Positions 15,500-23,375 of a stretch of DNA of 32,180 nt are shown here, in pieces. A program made the translations under genes and the position numbers. Positions within the stretch are counted from its first letter, which is position 1. Each line of letters opens with the position of its first letter. The notes beneath the pieces were generated by a model that was not told the DNA's origin, searched no databases, and saw nothing but the letters and a program-made list of their open reading frames with translations. This stretch comes from Candidatus Thermoplasmatota archaeon (GTDB lineage Archaea > Thermoplasmatota > SW-10-69-26 > JACQPN01 > JAIVGT01). The DNA lies in contig DATLFM010000037.1 of NCBI GenBank assembly GCA_035541015.1, forward strand, positions 1 to 32,180, read 5' to 3'.

Positions 15500-16707
15500 T
15501 CGACCAGCCGGAACCGCGCTGCCGCGACGGCCTTGCGCAGGCGGGCCGTGTGCTCGCGGCCCATCGTCTCGAGGTCGAGCTCCACCATCGCGCAGCCGGC
15601 GGGGACCTCGGGCGCGATGCGGTCGTGGTTGATGCTGATGACGTTCGCGCCCTCCTGCGCGACGACGTGCAGGAGGCGCTCGAGCTGCCCGGGCTTGTCC
15701 TCGAGGACGGCGGCGAGGTACGCGTAGCGGCCTTCGGCAAGCAGGCCCTGGAAGATGATCTTGCCCACCGTGTTGAGGTCGACGTTTCCGCCGGAGGCGA
15801 GCACGACGGCGCGCTTGCCGCGCACGTCCACGGCGCCGGAGAGAAGCGCCGCGAGGCTTGCTGCGCCCGCCGCCTCGACGACCATCTTCGCGCGCTCCAA
15901 ATAGAGCATCATGGCGCGGGCGATGTCCGCGTCGGAGACGGTGACGACGTCGTCGGCAAGCGCGCGGAGGATGGCAAACGTCGCCTCGCCGGGCCGCTTC
16001 ACGCTCACGCCGTCGGCGATCGTCATGGGCGACGGGATCGACGTGAGCGCGCCTCTGCGGAAGGAGAGGTGCATGGCGTTCGAGCCTTCGGGCTGGACGC
16101 CGACGATGCGCACGCCCGGGCGCTTGGCCTTGATGGCCGTCGCGGTGCCCGCGAGGAGGCCGCCGCCTCCCACGGGGCAGACGAAGACGTCGAATTCGGG
16201 AAGCTCGTCGAGGATCTCGAGACCGACCGTGCCTTGCCCGGCCATGACAAGCGGGTCCTCGAAGGGGTGCACGAACGTGCGGCCTTCCCGCTCGCAGAAG
16301 GATCGCGCGGCGGCGTAGGCCTCGTCGTAGACGTCGCCTTCGAGCACGACTTCGGCGCCGTAGCCCCGCGTGGCTTCGATCTTGGGAAGCGGCGTCGAAC
16401 GAGGCATGAAGATCGTGGCGGGCGCGGAGAGGAGCCTTGCGGCGTAGGCGACGCCTTGCGCGTGGTTGCCGGACGAGGCCGCGACGACCCCGCGACGAAG
16501 CGTCTCCGGGGGGAGGTTCGCGATTCGGTTGTACGCGCCGCGGATCTTGTAGGAGCCCGTCTTCTGGAGGTTCTCCTGCTTGATCCAGACCTCGCCGCCC
16601 GTCATGGCGCTGAAGGTGGCCGAGCGGATGAGGGGCGTCTGCAGGACGACGCCGGAGAGCCGTTTGCGTGCCTGCTCGATGTCCGAGAGGGCAAGCGGCG
16701 GGGCCAT
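15496..16707 (-). CDS. ilvA: Threonine dehydratase with C-terminal ACT domain
   Basis: A 403-residue PLP enzyme that deaminates L-threonine to 2-oxobutyrate, feeding isoleucine synthesis or threonine breakdown. The PLP lysine is Lys54 in KTGSYKIRGA. AASSGNHAQGVA contacts the substrate, GGGGLLAGTA holds the cofactor phosphate, and the SGGNVDL segment contacts the ring nitrogen. The last 80 residues (GRYAYLAAVLEDKPGQLERLLHVV and following) form a single ACT domain, so allosteric control by an amino acid is likely. Its size matches the short, one-ACT family rather than the 500-residue biosynthetic IlvA of enterobacteria. The ATG at 16707 is chosen because it follows a TATA box by 23 bases; the longer frame to 16797 has no support. 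Confidence 0.92.
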   Translation of the reverse strand: MAPPLALSDIEQARKRLSGVVLQTPLIRSATFSAMTGGEVWIKQENLQKTGSYKIRGAYNRIANLPPETLRRGVVAASSGNHAQGVAYAARLLSAPATIFMPRSTPLPKIEATRGYGAEVVLEGDVYDEAYAAARSFCEREGRTFVHPFEDPLVMAGQGTVGLEILDELPEFDVFVCPVGGGGLLAGTATAIKAKRPGVRIVGVQPEGSNAMHLSFRRGALTSIPSPMTIADGVSVKRPGEATFAILRALADDVVTVSDADIARAMMLYLERAKMVVEAAGAASLAALLSGAVDVRGKRAVVLASGGNVDLNTVGKIIFQGLLAEGRYAYLAAVLEDKPGQLERLLHVVAQEGANVISINHDRIAPEVPAGCAMVELDLETMGREHTARLRKAVAAARFRLVE

Positions 16708-16729
16708 GGGAGCGGGGAAGCGAACGGCG

Positions 16730-16740
16730 CTACTTAAAAG
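16730..16740 (-). promoter_or_regulatory. TATA box for the ilvA-lhgO operon
   Basis: On the minus strand this reads cttttaagtag, 23-33 bases before the ilvA ATG. Confidence 0.6.
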
Positions 16741-16796
16741 CGGAGGCGCCGACGGCCGGCTCGAATGAAGGCGATTGCAGTCGAAGCGGGCGGCCA

Positions 16797-16806
16797 ACCT
16801 TTAAGA
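16797..16806 (+). promoter_or_regulatory. TATA box for the putative corrinoid-uptake operon
   Basis: The sequence acctttaaga lies 54-63 bases before the first ATG of the operon at 16860. With a start site about 25 bases downstream, the mRNA would have a leader of roughly 30 bases, unlike most genes in the window. Confidence 0.55.
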
Positions 16807-16829
16807 AAGTGCTCCGGCATGAAAGCTGG

Positions 16830-16857
16830 CTTGACAAAAATCAAGTGAGGTTGATTT
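16830..16857 (+). promoter_or_regulatory. Leader element with two mutually exclusive stems around the ribosome site
   Basis: A 7-base inverted repeat (aaatcaa at 16838-16844 and ttgattt at 16851-16857) encloses gtgagg, the likely ribosome-binding site 10 bases before the ATG. The same tcaag can instead pair with cttga at 16830-16834. Either an operator or a small RNA switch is possible. Confidence 0.35.
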
Positions 16858-16859
16858 CC

Positions 16860-17660
16860 ATGAGATTGGTCCCCCCGCTCCTCTGCCTGGCCCTCGTCGC
16901 CGCGACCTTGCCCGCTCTCGCCGTTTCCGAACTGCCGGACCTTCGCGTCGAGCTTCTGGCTTCGGAGCCGGCGTCACCGTGGGCCGGAGACGCGACGACC
17001 TTCCACGCTCGGGTTACCAACGCCGGGACGGCCCCCGCGGGCCCCTTCGTCGTCCGCTTTGCGATGGACGGCGTGGCGCTTTCGCAGCAGGCCGTCGCCG
17101 GTCTTGCGCCCGGCGAGAGCGCGATCCTGTCCGGGACGTGGAGCGCGCGCGCCGGCTCGCACGAGCTTGCCGTCATGGCCGACGCCGACGAAGCCGTCGC
17201 CGAGGCGGACGAGTCGAACAACGCGGCGACGCTGCCGCTGGAGGTGCTTGCGCTCGTCACGTTGCGCGTCGCGCCCGAAGGCTTCGTCGTGCCGAACCAC
17301 TGGCTCGTGGGCAACCCGGCCGTGTGGATCGTGGACCCCGTCGCCGACCCGTCGTTCAACGGCCTCGACGGCGTGGCCGGCTGCGTGCTTGCCGTCGCCG
17401 ACGCAACGGGCGATTTCCGCGTGGACGGCGGCGAGGTGCTCGACGCGGCCGCCGCCAGCGGATGCGTCTCCGGCTGGGAGTTTGGCTCTTCGTCGTGCTG
17501 CGGGCGGTTCGTGACGAGCGTCGACGGGCTTGCAGAGGCGGGCTGGCCCGCGAGCTGGTGGCTCCTCCAGATCGACGGCTTTGGATCGTGGGTCGGCATC
17601 GACGACATGGACCTCCTGAGCGGGCAGAGCCTGGAGCTCGTGCACCTCGTGGGCCCCTGA
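16860..17660 (+). CDS. Secreted CARDB protein with transcobalamin-C-like (DUF4430) domain
   Basis: A 266-residue exported protein. Residues 1-22 are a signal peptide. Residues of about 25-115 form a CARDB domain (DLRVELLASEPASPWAGDATTF and following, with a typical EADESNNAATL ending). The rest resembles DUF4430: GEVLDAAAASG, GRFVTSVDGLAE, SWWLLQIDGFGSWVGIDDMDLLSGQSLELVHL match the pattern of a ligand-capping domain found at the C-terminus of animal transcobalamin. Four clustered Cys (GCVSGWEFGSSSCCGRF and an earlier GCVLA) may form disulfides. It is the first gene of the ECF operon, with three bases before the next gene. It may be a secreted or loosely attached partner of the binding proteins. 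The CARDB call is firm; DUF4430 is by motif reading. Confidence 0.75.
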   Translation: MRLVPPLLCLALVAATLPALAVSELPDLRVELLASEPASPWAGDATTFHARVTNAGTAPAGPFVVRFAMDGVALSQQAVAGLAPGESAILSGTWSARAGSHELAVMADADEAVAEADESNNAATLPLEVLALVTLRVAPEGFVVPNHWLVGNPAVWIVDPVADPSFNGLDGVAGCVLAVADATGDFRVDGGEVLDAAAASGCVSGWEFGSSSCCGRFVTSVDGLAEAGWPASWWLLQIDGFGSWVGIDDMDLLSGQSLELVHLVGP

Positions 17661-17663
17661 CGC

Positions 17664-20195
17664 ATGAGCGCCCGCCCGTACCTCGCCGCGGTCGCCGCCC
17701 TGGCCATCCTCCTTGGCGCGCAAGCCCACGGCGGCCTTCCCCTCGAACCGTCCGAAGCGCCCGTTCGCGAGGCCGTTGGGTTCCTTCGCGCCAAGCTCCA
17801 GCCCGACGGCTGCGTGGCGGGCGACTCGGGATGCGGGCACGCAACGACCTCGTGGGCCTCCTTCGCCGCCGCCTCGGCGGGAGAGGACCTCGACGCGTGG
17901 CGCCTCACGCCGTCCGCCGCCACGCCGCTGGAGGCGCTGCGCGATCGCCGCGGCGAGCTCTCGTCCTCGGCCACCGGATCGGGGCCCACGGACCATGCGC
18001 GGGCGATCCTCGCGCTCCTTGCCGCCGGCGAAGACCCGCGGCGGTTCGACGGCCACGACTGGGCTGCCTCGCTTGTCGCCTTCCACGGCGCCGTCCAGCC
18101 GAAGGTGATGGGCGATCCGAGCAAGACGCACCACGCGATCTGGGCCGCCCTCGCTCTTGCGCGACTGGACGAGCCGGCGCTCGGGCCCGTTCTCGACGAC
18201 CTGCTCGTGTACCTCCGCTCGGCGCAGGGCGCAAACGGGGGATTCGGAGCCGCGCCGCAGGCGTTCGTGGAGGCCGACACGACCGGCGCGGCGCTCATGG
18301 CCCTTGCCGCGCTCGGCCTGAGCCGGGGCGATCCGACCGTCGATCGCGCGCTTCTCTTCTTGGAGATGAACCAGCGGGAGAACGGCGGATTCACCAACGG
18401 CGCGACGGCGCACACGCAGAGCACGGCGCTCGCCGTCCAGGGCATCCTGGCCGTCGGCGAGGACCCGCTCGCGCCCCGGTACCGCAAGAGCGGCGGCGAC
18501 CCGCTCGCGTTCCTGCTCGCCTCCCGCGCGCCCAGCGGCGGCTTCGGATTCCAGCCCGGCGCCACCACCGCCAACGCGTGGGCGACGTCGCAAGTCGTGC
18601 CGGCGCTTCGCGGCATGCCCTTTCCCATCCTCGCCCCCCGCGCCAAGATCGCCTGGTCACCCCCGGAGCCGTCCACCGCCGCGCCCGTCGAGCTGCGGGC
18701 CGTTGCCCTCGACCCCGGCGGCGGCCCGCTGTCGTACCGCTGGCGGGTGGACGGCGCGGACGCGGGCGAAGGCGAGGCCGTCTCGCATCGCTTCGACCAT
18801 CGCGGGCCGCACGAAATCACGCTGACCGTGCGCGACGCGGATGGCCTCCTGAAGACCGCCCGCCAGACGCTTGTCGTGGGCAACGCGGCGCCCGTCCCCG
18901 CGCTTGCCGCGCCCGCGCGCGCGTTCCGCAACGCGACCGTCGAGTTCCACGGGCTTGCGTCCATGGACCCGGACGGAACCATCGTCGCATGGCGCTTCGA
19001 CTTCGGCGACGGGCACGCGACCCGCTGGACCGACGCGCCCGTGGCCGAGCACGCGTTCCGGTCGCTGGGCTCGTACACGGTGCGCCTCGCCGTGCGCGAC
19101 GCGGACGGCGCCGTCGCGACGGCCGCGCGCGGGATCGTCGTCGAGAACCGCCCGCCGCTTCTCTCGCTTGCGCCCGCGTGGACCGCCGACCGCGTCTCGC
19201 CGCTTCGCTTGCATGCCGAAGCGAGCGACGTGGACGGATCGATCGCGTCGTGGCGGTGGGACTTCGGGTCCGGCGACGTGTCGTCGGAGCCGTCGCCGGA
19301 ACGGCGATTCGAAAGCCTTGGCGCCCGCAGCTTCGTCCTCGCGGTGACCGATTCGGACGGCGGCGTCGCGACCGCGAGCGGGACCATCGAGGTCGCGAAC
19401 CTTCCGCCGCGCATCGCCGGGGTGACCGTCCTGCCCTCGCCCGCGCGGGCCGGGGCGCCCGTGCGCCTGACCGCGGAGGCACACGATCCCGATGGGCCGC
19501 CGCCGGTCGTCCGCTGGCGCTGGGGCGACGCGTCGTTCGAAGGCTCCTCGATCGAGGCGATCGCTCCGTCGGCGGGCGACACGGAGGTCCTTTTGGAGGT
19601 GGTCGACGAGGACGGCGCCCTTGCGCGCGCCGTCGCGCGTTTCCACGTCGTCGACCCGGCGAACGAAACGCAGGCGCCCTCCGAAGAGGCGCCCGCGGCT
19701 CTGGCGCAAGAGCCACCAGCCTCCCGACCCGCCGCCGGCCCCGCGCCGGCCGCCGAACCCGAGCGTTCCGGCGAGAACCGCCGCCCCGCGCTGCACGTGC
19801 GCTCGGCCACCGTCGACGGCGAGCGGGTCTTTGTCGAAGGACTCGCCACGGACGAGGATGGGGATGATATCACGGTCTTCGGGTGGCTGGACGGTCGCGT
19901 CTACGAAGCGCCGGGACCATCGTGGCGCATCGAAGCCTCGTTCGATCCCGCCCGGGGCGCGCGCCCCATGGTCTTGCGCGCGCTCGATTCGCAGGGATTC
20001 GGAAGCGACCTCGCGCGCGCGTGGCTCGATCCCGGCCGGCCGCTGACCGAACCGCTCGAGGAGGCGTCGGAGGCGATCACCCTGTCCGATCGGACGCGCG
20101 AGTCCGAGGGCGCGCAACCGGATCATGCAATCCCGATCCCGGCTGCAGCCTGCATCGCGGCGCTCGCGCTCGCCGCGCGCCGGAGGCGCGCATGA
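17664..20195 (+). CDS. Surface alpha/alpha-barrel (prenyltransferase-fold, transcobalamin-N-like) protein with PKD domains
   Basis: An 843-residue exported protein. After a signal peptide (residues 1-22), residues of about 30-325 form an alpha/alpha barrel with repeats typical of squalene-cyclase/prenyltransferase folds. Examples are TTGAALMALAALGLSRGDP, NGGFTNGATAHTQSTALAVQG and SGGFGFQPGATTANAWATSQVV. Transcobalamin and intrinsic factor use this fold for their N-terminal half. The catalytic DxDD of cyclases is absent, which favours binding over catalysis. Four PKD-type Ig domains follow (about 330-665), then a Pro/Ala linker, another beta domain (about 705-800) and a C-terminal hydrophobic tail with RRRR (IPIPAAACIAALALAARRRR). 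It is probably a membrane-anchored ligand-capture arm. Its stop overlaps the next start (ATGA). Confidence 0.8.
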   Translation: MSARPYLAAVAALAILLGAQAHGGLPLEPSEAPVREAVGFLRAKLQPDGCVAGDSGCGHATTSWASFAAASAGEDLDAWRLTPSAATPLEALRDRRGELSSSATGSGPTDHARAILALLAAGEDPRRFDGHDWAASLVAFHGAVQPKVMGDPSKTHHAIWAALALARLDEPALGPVLDDLLVYLRSAQGANGGFGAAPQAFVEADTTGAALMALAALGLSRGDPTVDRALLFLEMNQRENGGFTNGATAHTQSTALAVQGILAVGEDPLAPRYRKSGGDPLAFLLASRAPSGGFGFQPGATTANAWATSQVVPALRGMPFPILAPRAKIAWSPPEPSTAAPVELRAVALDPGGGPLSYRWRVDGADAGEGEAVSHRFDHRGPHEITLTVRDADGLLKTARQTLVVGNAAPVPALAAPARAFRNATVEFHGLASMDPDGTIVAWRFDFGDGHATRWTDAPVAEHAFRSLGSYTVRLAVRDADGAVATAARGIVVENRPPLLSLAPAWTADRVSPLRLHAEASDVDGSIASWRWDFGSGDVSSEPSPERRFESLGARSFVLAVTDSDGGVATASGTIEVANLPPRIAGVTVLPSPARAGAPVRLTAEAHDPDGPPPVVRWRWGDASFEGSSIEAIAPSAGDTEVLLEVVDEDGALARAVARFHVVDPANETQAPSEEAPAALAQEPPASRPAAGPAPAAEPERSGENRRPALHVRSATVDGERVFVEGLATDEDGDDITVFGWLDGRVYEAPGPSWRIEASFDPARGARPMVLRALDSQGFGSDLARAWLDPGRPLTEPLEEASEAITLSDRTRESEGAQPDHAIPIPAAACIAALALAARRRRA

Positions 20196-21112
20196 GGGAC
20201 CTTTGGGGCGCGCTTGCCGTGGCCGCGGTCCTAGCCGGCTGCTTGGGGTCCTCCGCCGACGCCCCGATGTCGGTCACGGTCGTCGTGACGCGCGACTTCG
20301 GCCAGACGCTCCTCCTCGAACGAGAGATCGCCATCTTCGGCGGCGCAAGCGTGATCGAGGCGCTCCAAGCGGTCGCCACGGTCGAGCGGTCCTACGGCGG
20401 AGGCTTCGTGCAAGCCATCGACGGCGTCGGCTCCGGCTTTGGCCGCGGAGAGCGGTTGGACTGGTTCTATTACGTGAACGGCCTGCACGCCAACGTGGGC
20501 GCGGCCGTTCTCGAGCTTCGCGACGGCGACGCCGTGCAGTGGGACTACCACTCGTGGGAATACAGCCTCATTTTCCCGGCCTTCACCGGCGCCTTCCCGC
20601 GGCCCTTTGTCCAAGGCCCCGTGCGTCTGCCGGTCGAAATCGGGCACGCCGCCGGTCTGGCCGAGCAGGCCGCCGCGCTCGCCGACGCGCTGCGGCAGGC
20701 CGGCACCCGGGCGCGCGCGCGTCCCCTCGCCGAGCTTGCGGCCGATCCCGTCGCGCGCTCCGGGGACGCTCATCTCATCCTGCTTGGAAGCTTCGCCGAT
20801 CCTCTGATCTCGGAACTGGGAGCGCCGCACGCCTCGCTCGGGCTCTTCGCGCGAGCGCACGAGGCGGGCGTCGAGCTTCTGGACGCGCGGGGCCGTCCCC
20901 ATCGTGTCACGGCGGGCGCCGTCGTGCAGACGACGCAGAATCCGTGGGCCGACGGCGGCGTCGGGGCCATGCGCGCGGCCGTGCTCCTGATCGTCGGCCC
21001 CGACCCCGATGCCGTGCGCGCGGCCGCGACCGTCCTCTCCGACGCGCCCGAACGGCTGCGGCACCGCCACTCCGTGGTCCTCGAGGGGGATTCCGTGGAG
21101 GCCCTGCCGTGA
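20192..21112 (+). CDS. DUF4430 (transcobalamin C-like) lipoprotein
   Basis: A 306-residue lipoprotein: the signal peptide ends in the lipobox LAGC with Cys17. Residues of about 25-125 match DUF4430 closely: GGASVIEALQAVATVE, FVQAIDGVGSGFGRGERLDWFYYVNGLHANVGAAVLELRDGDAVQWDYHSW. In animal transcobalamin this beta domain covers the ligand held by the alpha barrel. Residues of about 140-300 are a second, Rossmann-like domain (DAHLILLGSFADPLISELG, GAVVQTTQNPWADGGVGAMRAAVLLIVGPD), which recalls domains in some archaeal surface proteins; I am unsure of its family. The gene overlaps the barrel gene upstream and ecfT downstream by four bases each, so all three are translated together. Predicted role: surface receptor handing a vitamin to the ECF transporter. 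Confidence 0.82.
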   Translation: MRDLWGALAVAAVLAGCLGSSADAPMSVTVVVTRDFGQTLLLEREIAIFGGASVIEALQAVATVERSYGGGFVQAIDGVGSGFGRGERLDWFYYVNGLHANVGAAVLELRDGDAVQWDYHSWEYSLIFPAFTGAFPRPFVQGPVRLPVEIGHAAGLAEQAAALADALRQAGTRARARPLAELAADPVARSGDAHLILLGSFADPLISELGAPHASLGLFARAHEAGVELLDARGRPHRVTAGAVVQTTQNPWADGGVGAMRAAVLLIVGPDPDAVRAAATVLSDAPERLRHRHSVVLEGDSVEALP

Positions 21113-21924
21113 AGGGCCACCCCGCGCCGATCCTCGTCTGGGCGGCGGCGCTTGGCGTCGCATCATTCCTCACGGGCGATCCGGTCGTGCTGGCCGCGCT
21201 TGCGGCAGGGGCGTTGGCCGTCGTGCGGGCCGAGCGCGCCGGCGCCGCGTGGCGGGCCCATATGCGCATCGCGCTTGCAAGCGCGGTCGTCTTCCTGCTC
21301 CTCAATCCGTTCTTGCCCTTGGGACCGGGCCAGACGCTGTGGCGATCGGACTTCCTCTTGCCCGTCTTCGGGCGGCTCCAGGTGACGATCGAGTCGCTGT
21401 CGTTTGCCCTGGCCATGGGCCTCCGCATGGCTCTTGTCCTCACGGCCTTCGCGGTGCTCTCGCGCGCGCTCGACGCCGACGCCCTCGCCGGCGCCCTTGC
21501 GGCCCGGCTGCGTCCGACAGCGGTCCTTCCCTTTGCCCTGGCCGCGCGGTTCCTGCCGGTCCTGTCCTCGGACGCCCGGGCCATCGCCGACGCGCAACGA
21601 ACGCGGGGCGTGGCGTGGGACCGCGGCCCCTTCCTGGCCCGCGCCCGAGCCGCCGGCGCGTTGGCCATGCCTCTCCTCGAGACGTCGCTCGACCGCGCCG
21701 CCCGGCTGGCCGAGGCCATGGAGGCGCGCGGGTTTGGCGCCGGGCCCCGTACGCGTTGGCGCCCGGTCCGGCTGGGCCGCCGTGACGCCGCCCGCGCCTG
21801 CATGGCCATCCTTCCGGCGCTTGCGCTTGCGGCGGGGCCGTGGGCGGCGCTTGCCGCCGCGGCCGGGTCGCTTCCCTTCGCCGCGCTTGCGCGCGGACGC
21901 ACGAGCGTGGAGGAGGCTCCGTGA
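21109..21924 (+). CDS. ecfT: ECF transporter transmembrane component EcfT
   Basis: EcfT is the membrane scaffold of energy-coupling-factor importers, linking ATP hydrolysis to the S component. The 271-residue protein has N-terminal TM helices (for example ILVWAAALGVASFLTGDPVVLAALAAGALAVV) and the two coupling motifs that dock in the ATPases: DAQRTRG at about residues 161-167 and EAMEARGFG at about 202-210, both of the Ala-x-Gly/ARG type. The GTG start overlaps the DUF4430 stop, and its end overlaps ecfA (GTGA). Confidence 0.87.
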   Translation: MKGHPAPILVWAAALGVASFLTGDPVVLAALAAGALAVVRAERAGAAWRAHMRIALASAVVFLLLNPFLPLGPGQTLWRSDFLLPVFGRLQVTIESLSFALAMGLRMALVLTAFAVLSRALDADALAGALAARLRPTAVLPFALAARFLPVLSSDARAIADAQRTRGVAWDRGPFLARARAAGALAMPLLETSLDRAARLAEAMEARGFGAGPRTRWRPVRLGRRDAARACMAILPALALAAGPWAALAAAAGSLPFAALARGRTSVEEAP

Positions 21925-23375
21925 TCCGCTTCGAGGATTTCTCGTTCGCCTACGGCGAGTCTCCTCGTCGGGCGCTCCGGGGCATCGAGCTTGCGATCGA
22001 ACCGGGCGAGTTCGTGCTCGTGGCTGGGCCCTCCGGATGCGGGAAGTCCACGCTCCTTCGCGCCGCCTGCGGCCTCGTTCCGAACTTCCACGGCGGACGC
22101 TTCGACGGTCGCGTGCTCGTGGACGGCGCGGCCGCCGACGCGCTGCGCCCGCGCGACCTCGCCTGGCGTGTGGGTCTTGTCTTCCAGGACCCGGAGGACC
22201 AGATCGTCGCCCAGACCGTCGGGCGCGAGGTCGCCTTCGGACCCGAGAACCTCGCCCTCGATCCCGAAACGCTGGAGGCGCGCGTCCGCGAGACGCTCGA
22301 AGGGGACGGCCTTTGGGCCGAGCGCGACCGCGACGTGAACGAGCTCTCCGGCGGCTCCAAGCAGCGGCTCGCCGCGCTGTCGGTCCTCGCGATGCGCCCG
22401 CGCGTGCTTCTCCTCGACGAGCCCACGAGCGCTCTCTCGCCATCGGCCGCGCAGCGGCTCCTTTCCTTCCTGGACGCCGCCCGCCGCCGTACGGGCGCGG
22501 CCGTCGTCCTCGCCGAGCACCGGCTCGACCGCGTGCGCCCCTTCGCGACGCGCGCCGTCCTCCTCGCCGACGGGGCGATCGTCTACGACGGGCCGGCAAA
22601 CGGCTCGGACTTCGCGGCCACGGCGGGCGCCCTGGGGTTGCTGCTTCCGGAGACCCAAGCGCGCCGCCGGCACGCCGACCTTGCTTCGAAGCAGCCGGAC
22701 CTTCTCGTGCTGCAAGGCGTGCGCGCGGGTCACGGCGAGCGGCCGGTCCTCGACGGCGTGGACCTTCGCGTTTGCCACGGCGAGGTCGTAGCCCTCACGG
22801 GCGAGAACGGCAGCGGCAAGACCACGCTCCTCCGCGTGGCGCTGGGACTCCACGCGCCCGCGGACGGCTCCGTGCGCGTGGCCGGCCTCGATCCCGCGCG
22901 CGCCGATCCCGCCGCGATCGCCCAGAAGGCGGGCGCCGTCTTCCAGAACCCGAACGACCACCTGCTGGAGGACACGGTCGAGCGCGAGGTCCTCGCCGCC
23001 CTCTCCGCCCGCCGATGGCGTGGCGACGCAGCGCGCCGGGAGGCCGCGCGCGTCCTTTCGGGGCTGGGCCTTGCCGAGCTCGCCTCCGAGCACCCGCGCG
23101 ACCTCTCCGGCGGCGAGCGGGAGCGCGTGGCGCTTGCCGCGGCGCTGGCCGGCTCGCCGCCGCTCCTTCTCCTCGACGAGCCCACGCGCGGCCTCCACGC
23201 GGCCACGAAGCTCGACCTTTTCCGGCGGCTGCTTCCCTCCGCGCGCAAGGACGGCGCGGTCCTGTTTGCAACGCACGACCTGCCGCTTGCGCGCGCGGTC
23301 GCCGACCGCGTCGTCCGGCTGGACGCCGGAACCATTTCCGAGGAGCCGCCGGCGACCGTGGAGGTCCCCGCGTGA
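21921..23375 (+). CDS. ecfA: ECF transporter ATPase, two ABC domains fused
   Basis: A 484-residue protein with two complete ABC ATPase domains in one chain, doing the work of the usual EcfA1/EcfA2 pair. Domain 1 (about 1-240) has Walker A GPSGCGKST, Q-loop VFQDPEDQIV, signature LSGGSKQR and Walker B VLLLDEPTS. Domain 2 (about 245-475) has Walker A GENGSGKTT, Q-loop VFQNPNDHLL, signature LSGGERER, Walker B LLLLDEPTRG and switch His in FATHDL. The QDPEDQI/QNPNDHL Q-loops are typical of ECF ATPases. Domain 1 has VVLAEHRLDR, with the switch His in AEH. Both sites look active. The gene sits between ecfT and the S component with overlapping stops and starts. Confidence 0.9.
   Translation: MIRFEDFSFAYGESPRRALRGIELAIEPGEFVLVAGPSGCGKSTLLRAACGLVPNFHGGRFDGRVLVDGAAADALRPRDLAWRVGLVFQDPEDQIVAQTVGREVAFGPENLALDPETLEARVRETLEGDGLWAERDRDVNELSGGSKQRLAALSVLAMRPRVLLLDEPTSALSPSAAQRLLSFLDAARRRTGAAVVLAEHRLDRVRPFATRAVLLADGAIVYDGPANGSDFAATAGALGLLLPETQARRRHADLASKQPDLLVLQGVRAGHGERPVLDGVDLRVCHGEVVALTGENGSGKTTLLRVALGLHAPADGSVRVAGLDPARADPAAIAQKAGAVFQNPNDHLLEDTVEREVLAALSARRWRGDAARREAARVLSGLGLAELASEHPRDLSGGERERVALAAALAGSPPLLLLDEPTRGLHAATKLDLFRRLLPSARKDGAVLFATHDLPLARAVADRVVRLDAGTISEEPPATVEVPA

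Noticed and set aside
16741-16859. Cobalamin riboswitch before the uptake operon
   Set aside because: The leader after the TATA box is only about 30 bases, far too short for a cobalamin riboswitch, and no B12-box-like sequence is seen.
16841-19873. Minus-strand open frame of 1010 codons
   Set aside because: Antisense to the barrel/PKD gene; Ser/Arg/Ala-rich shadow with no domain.
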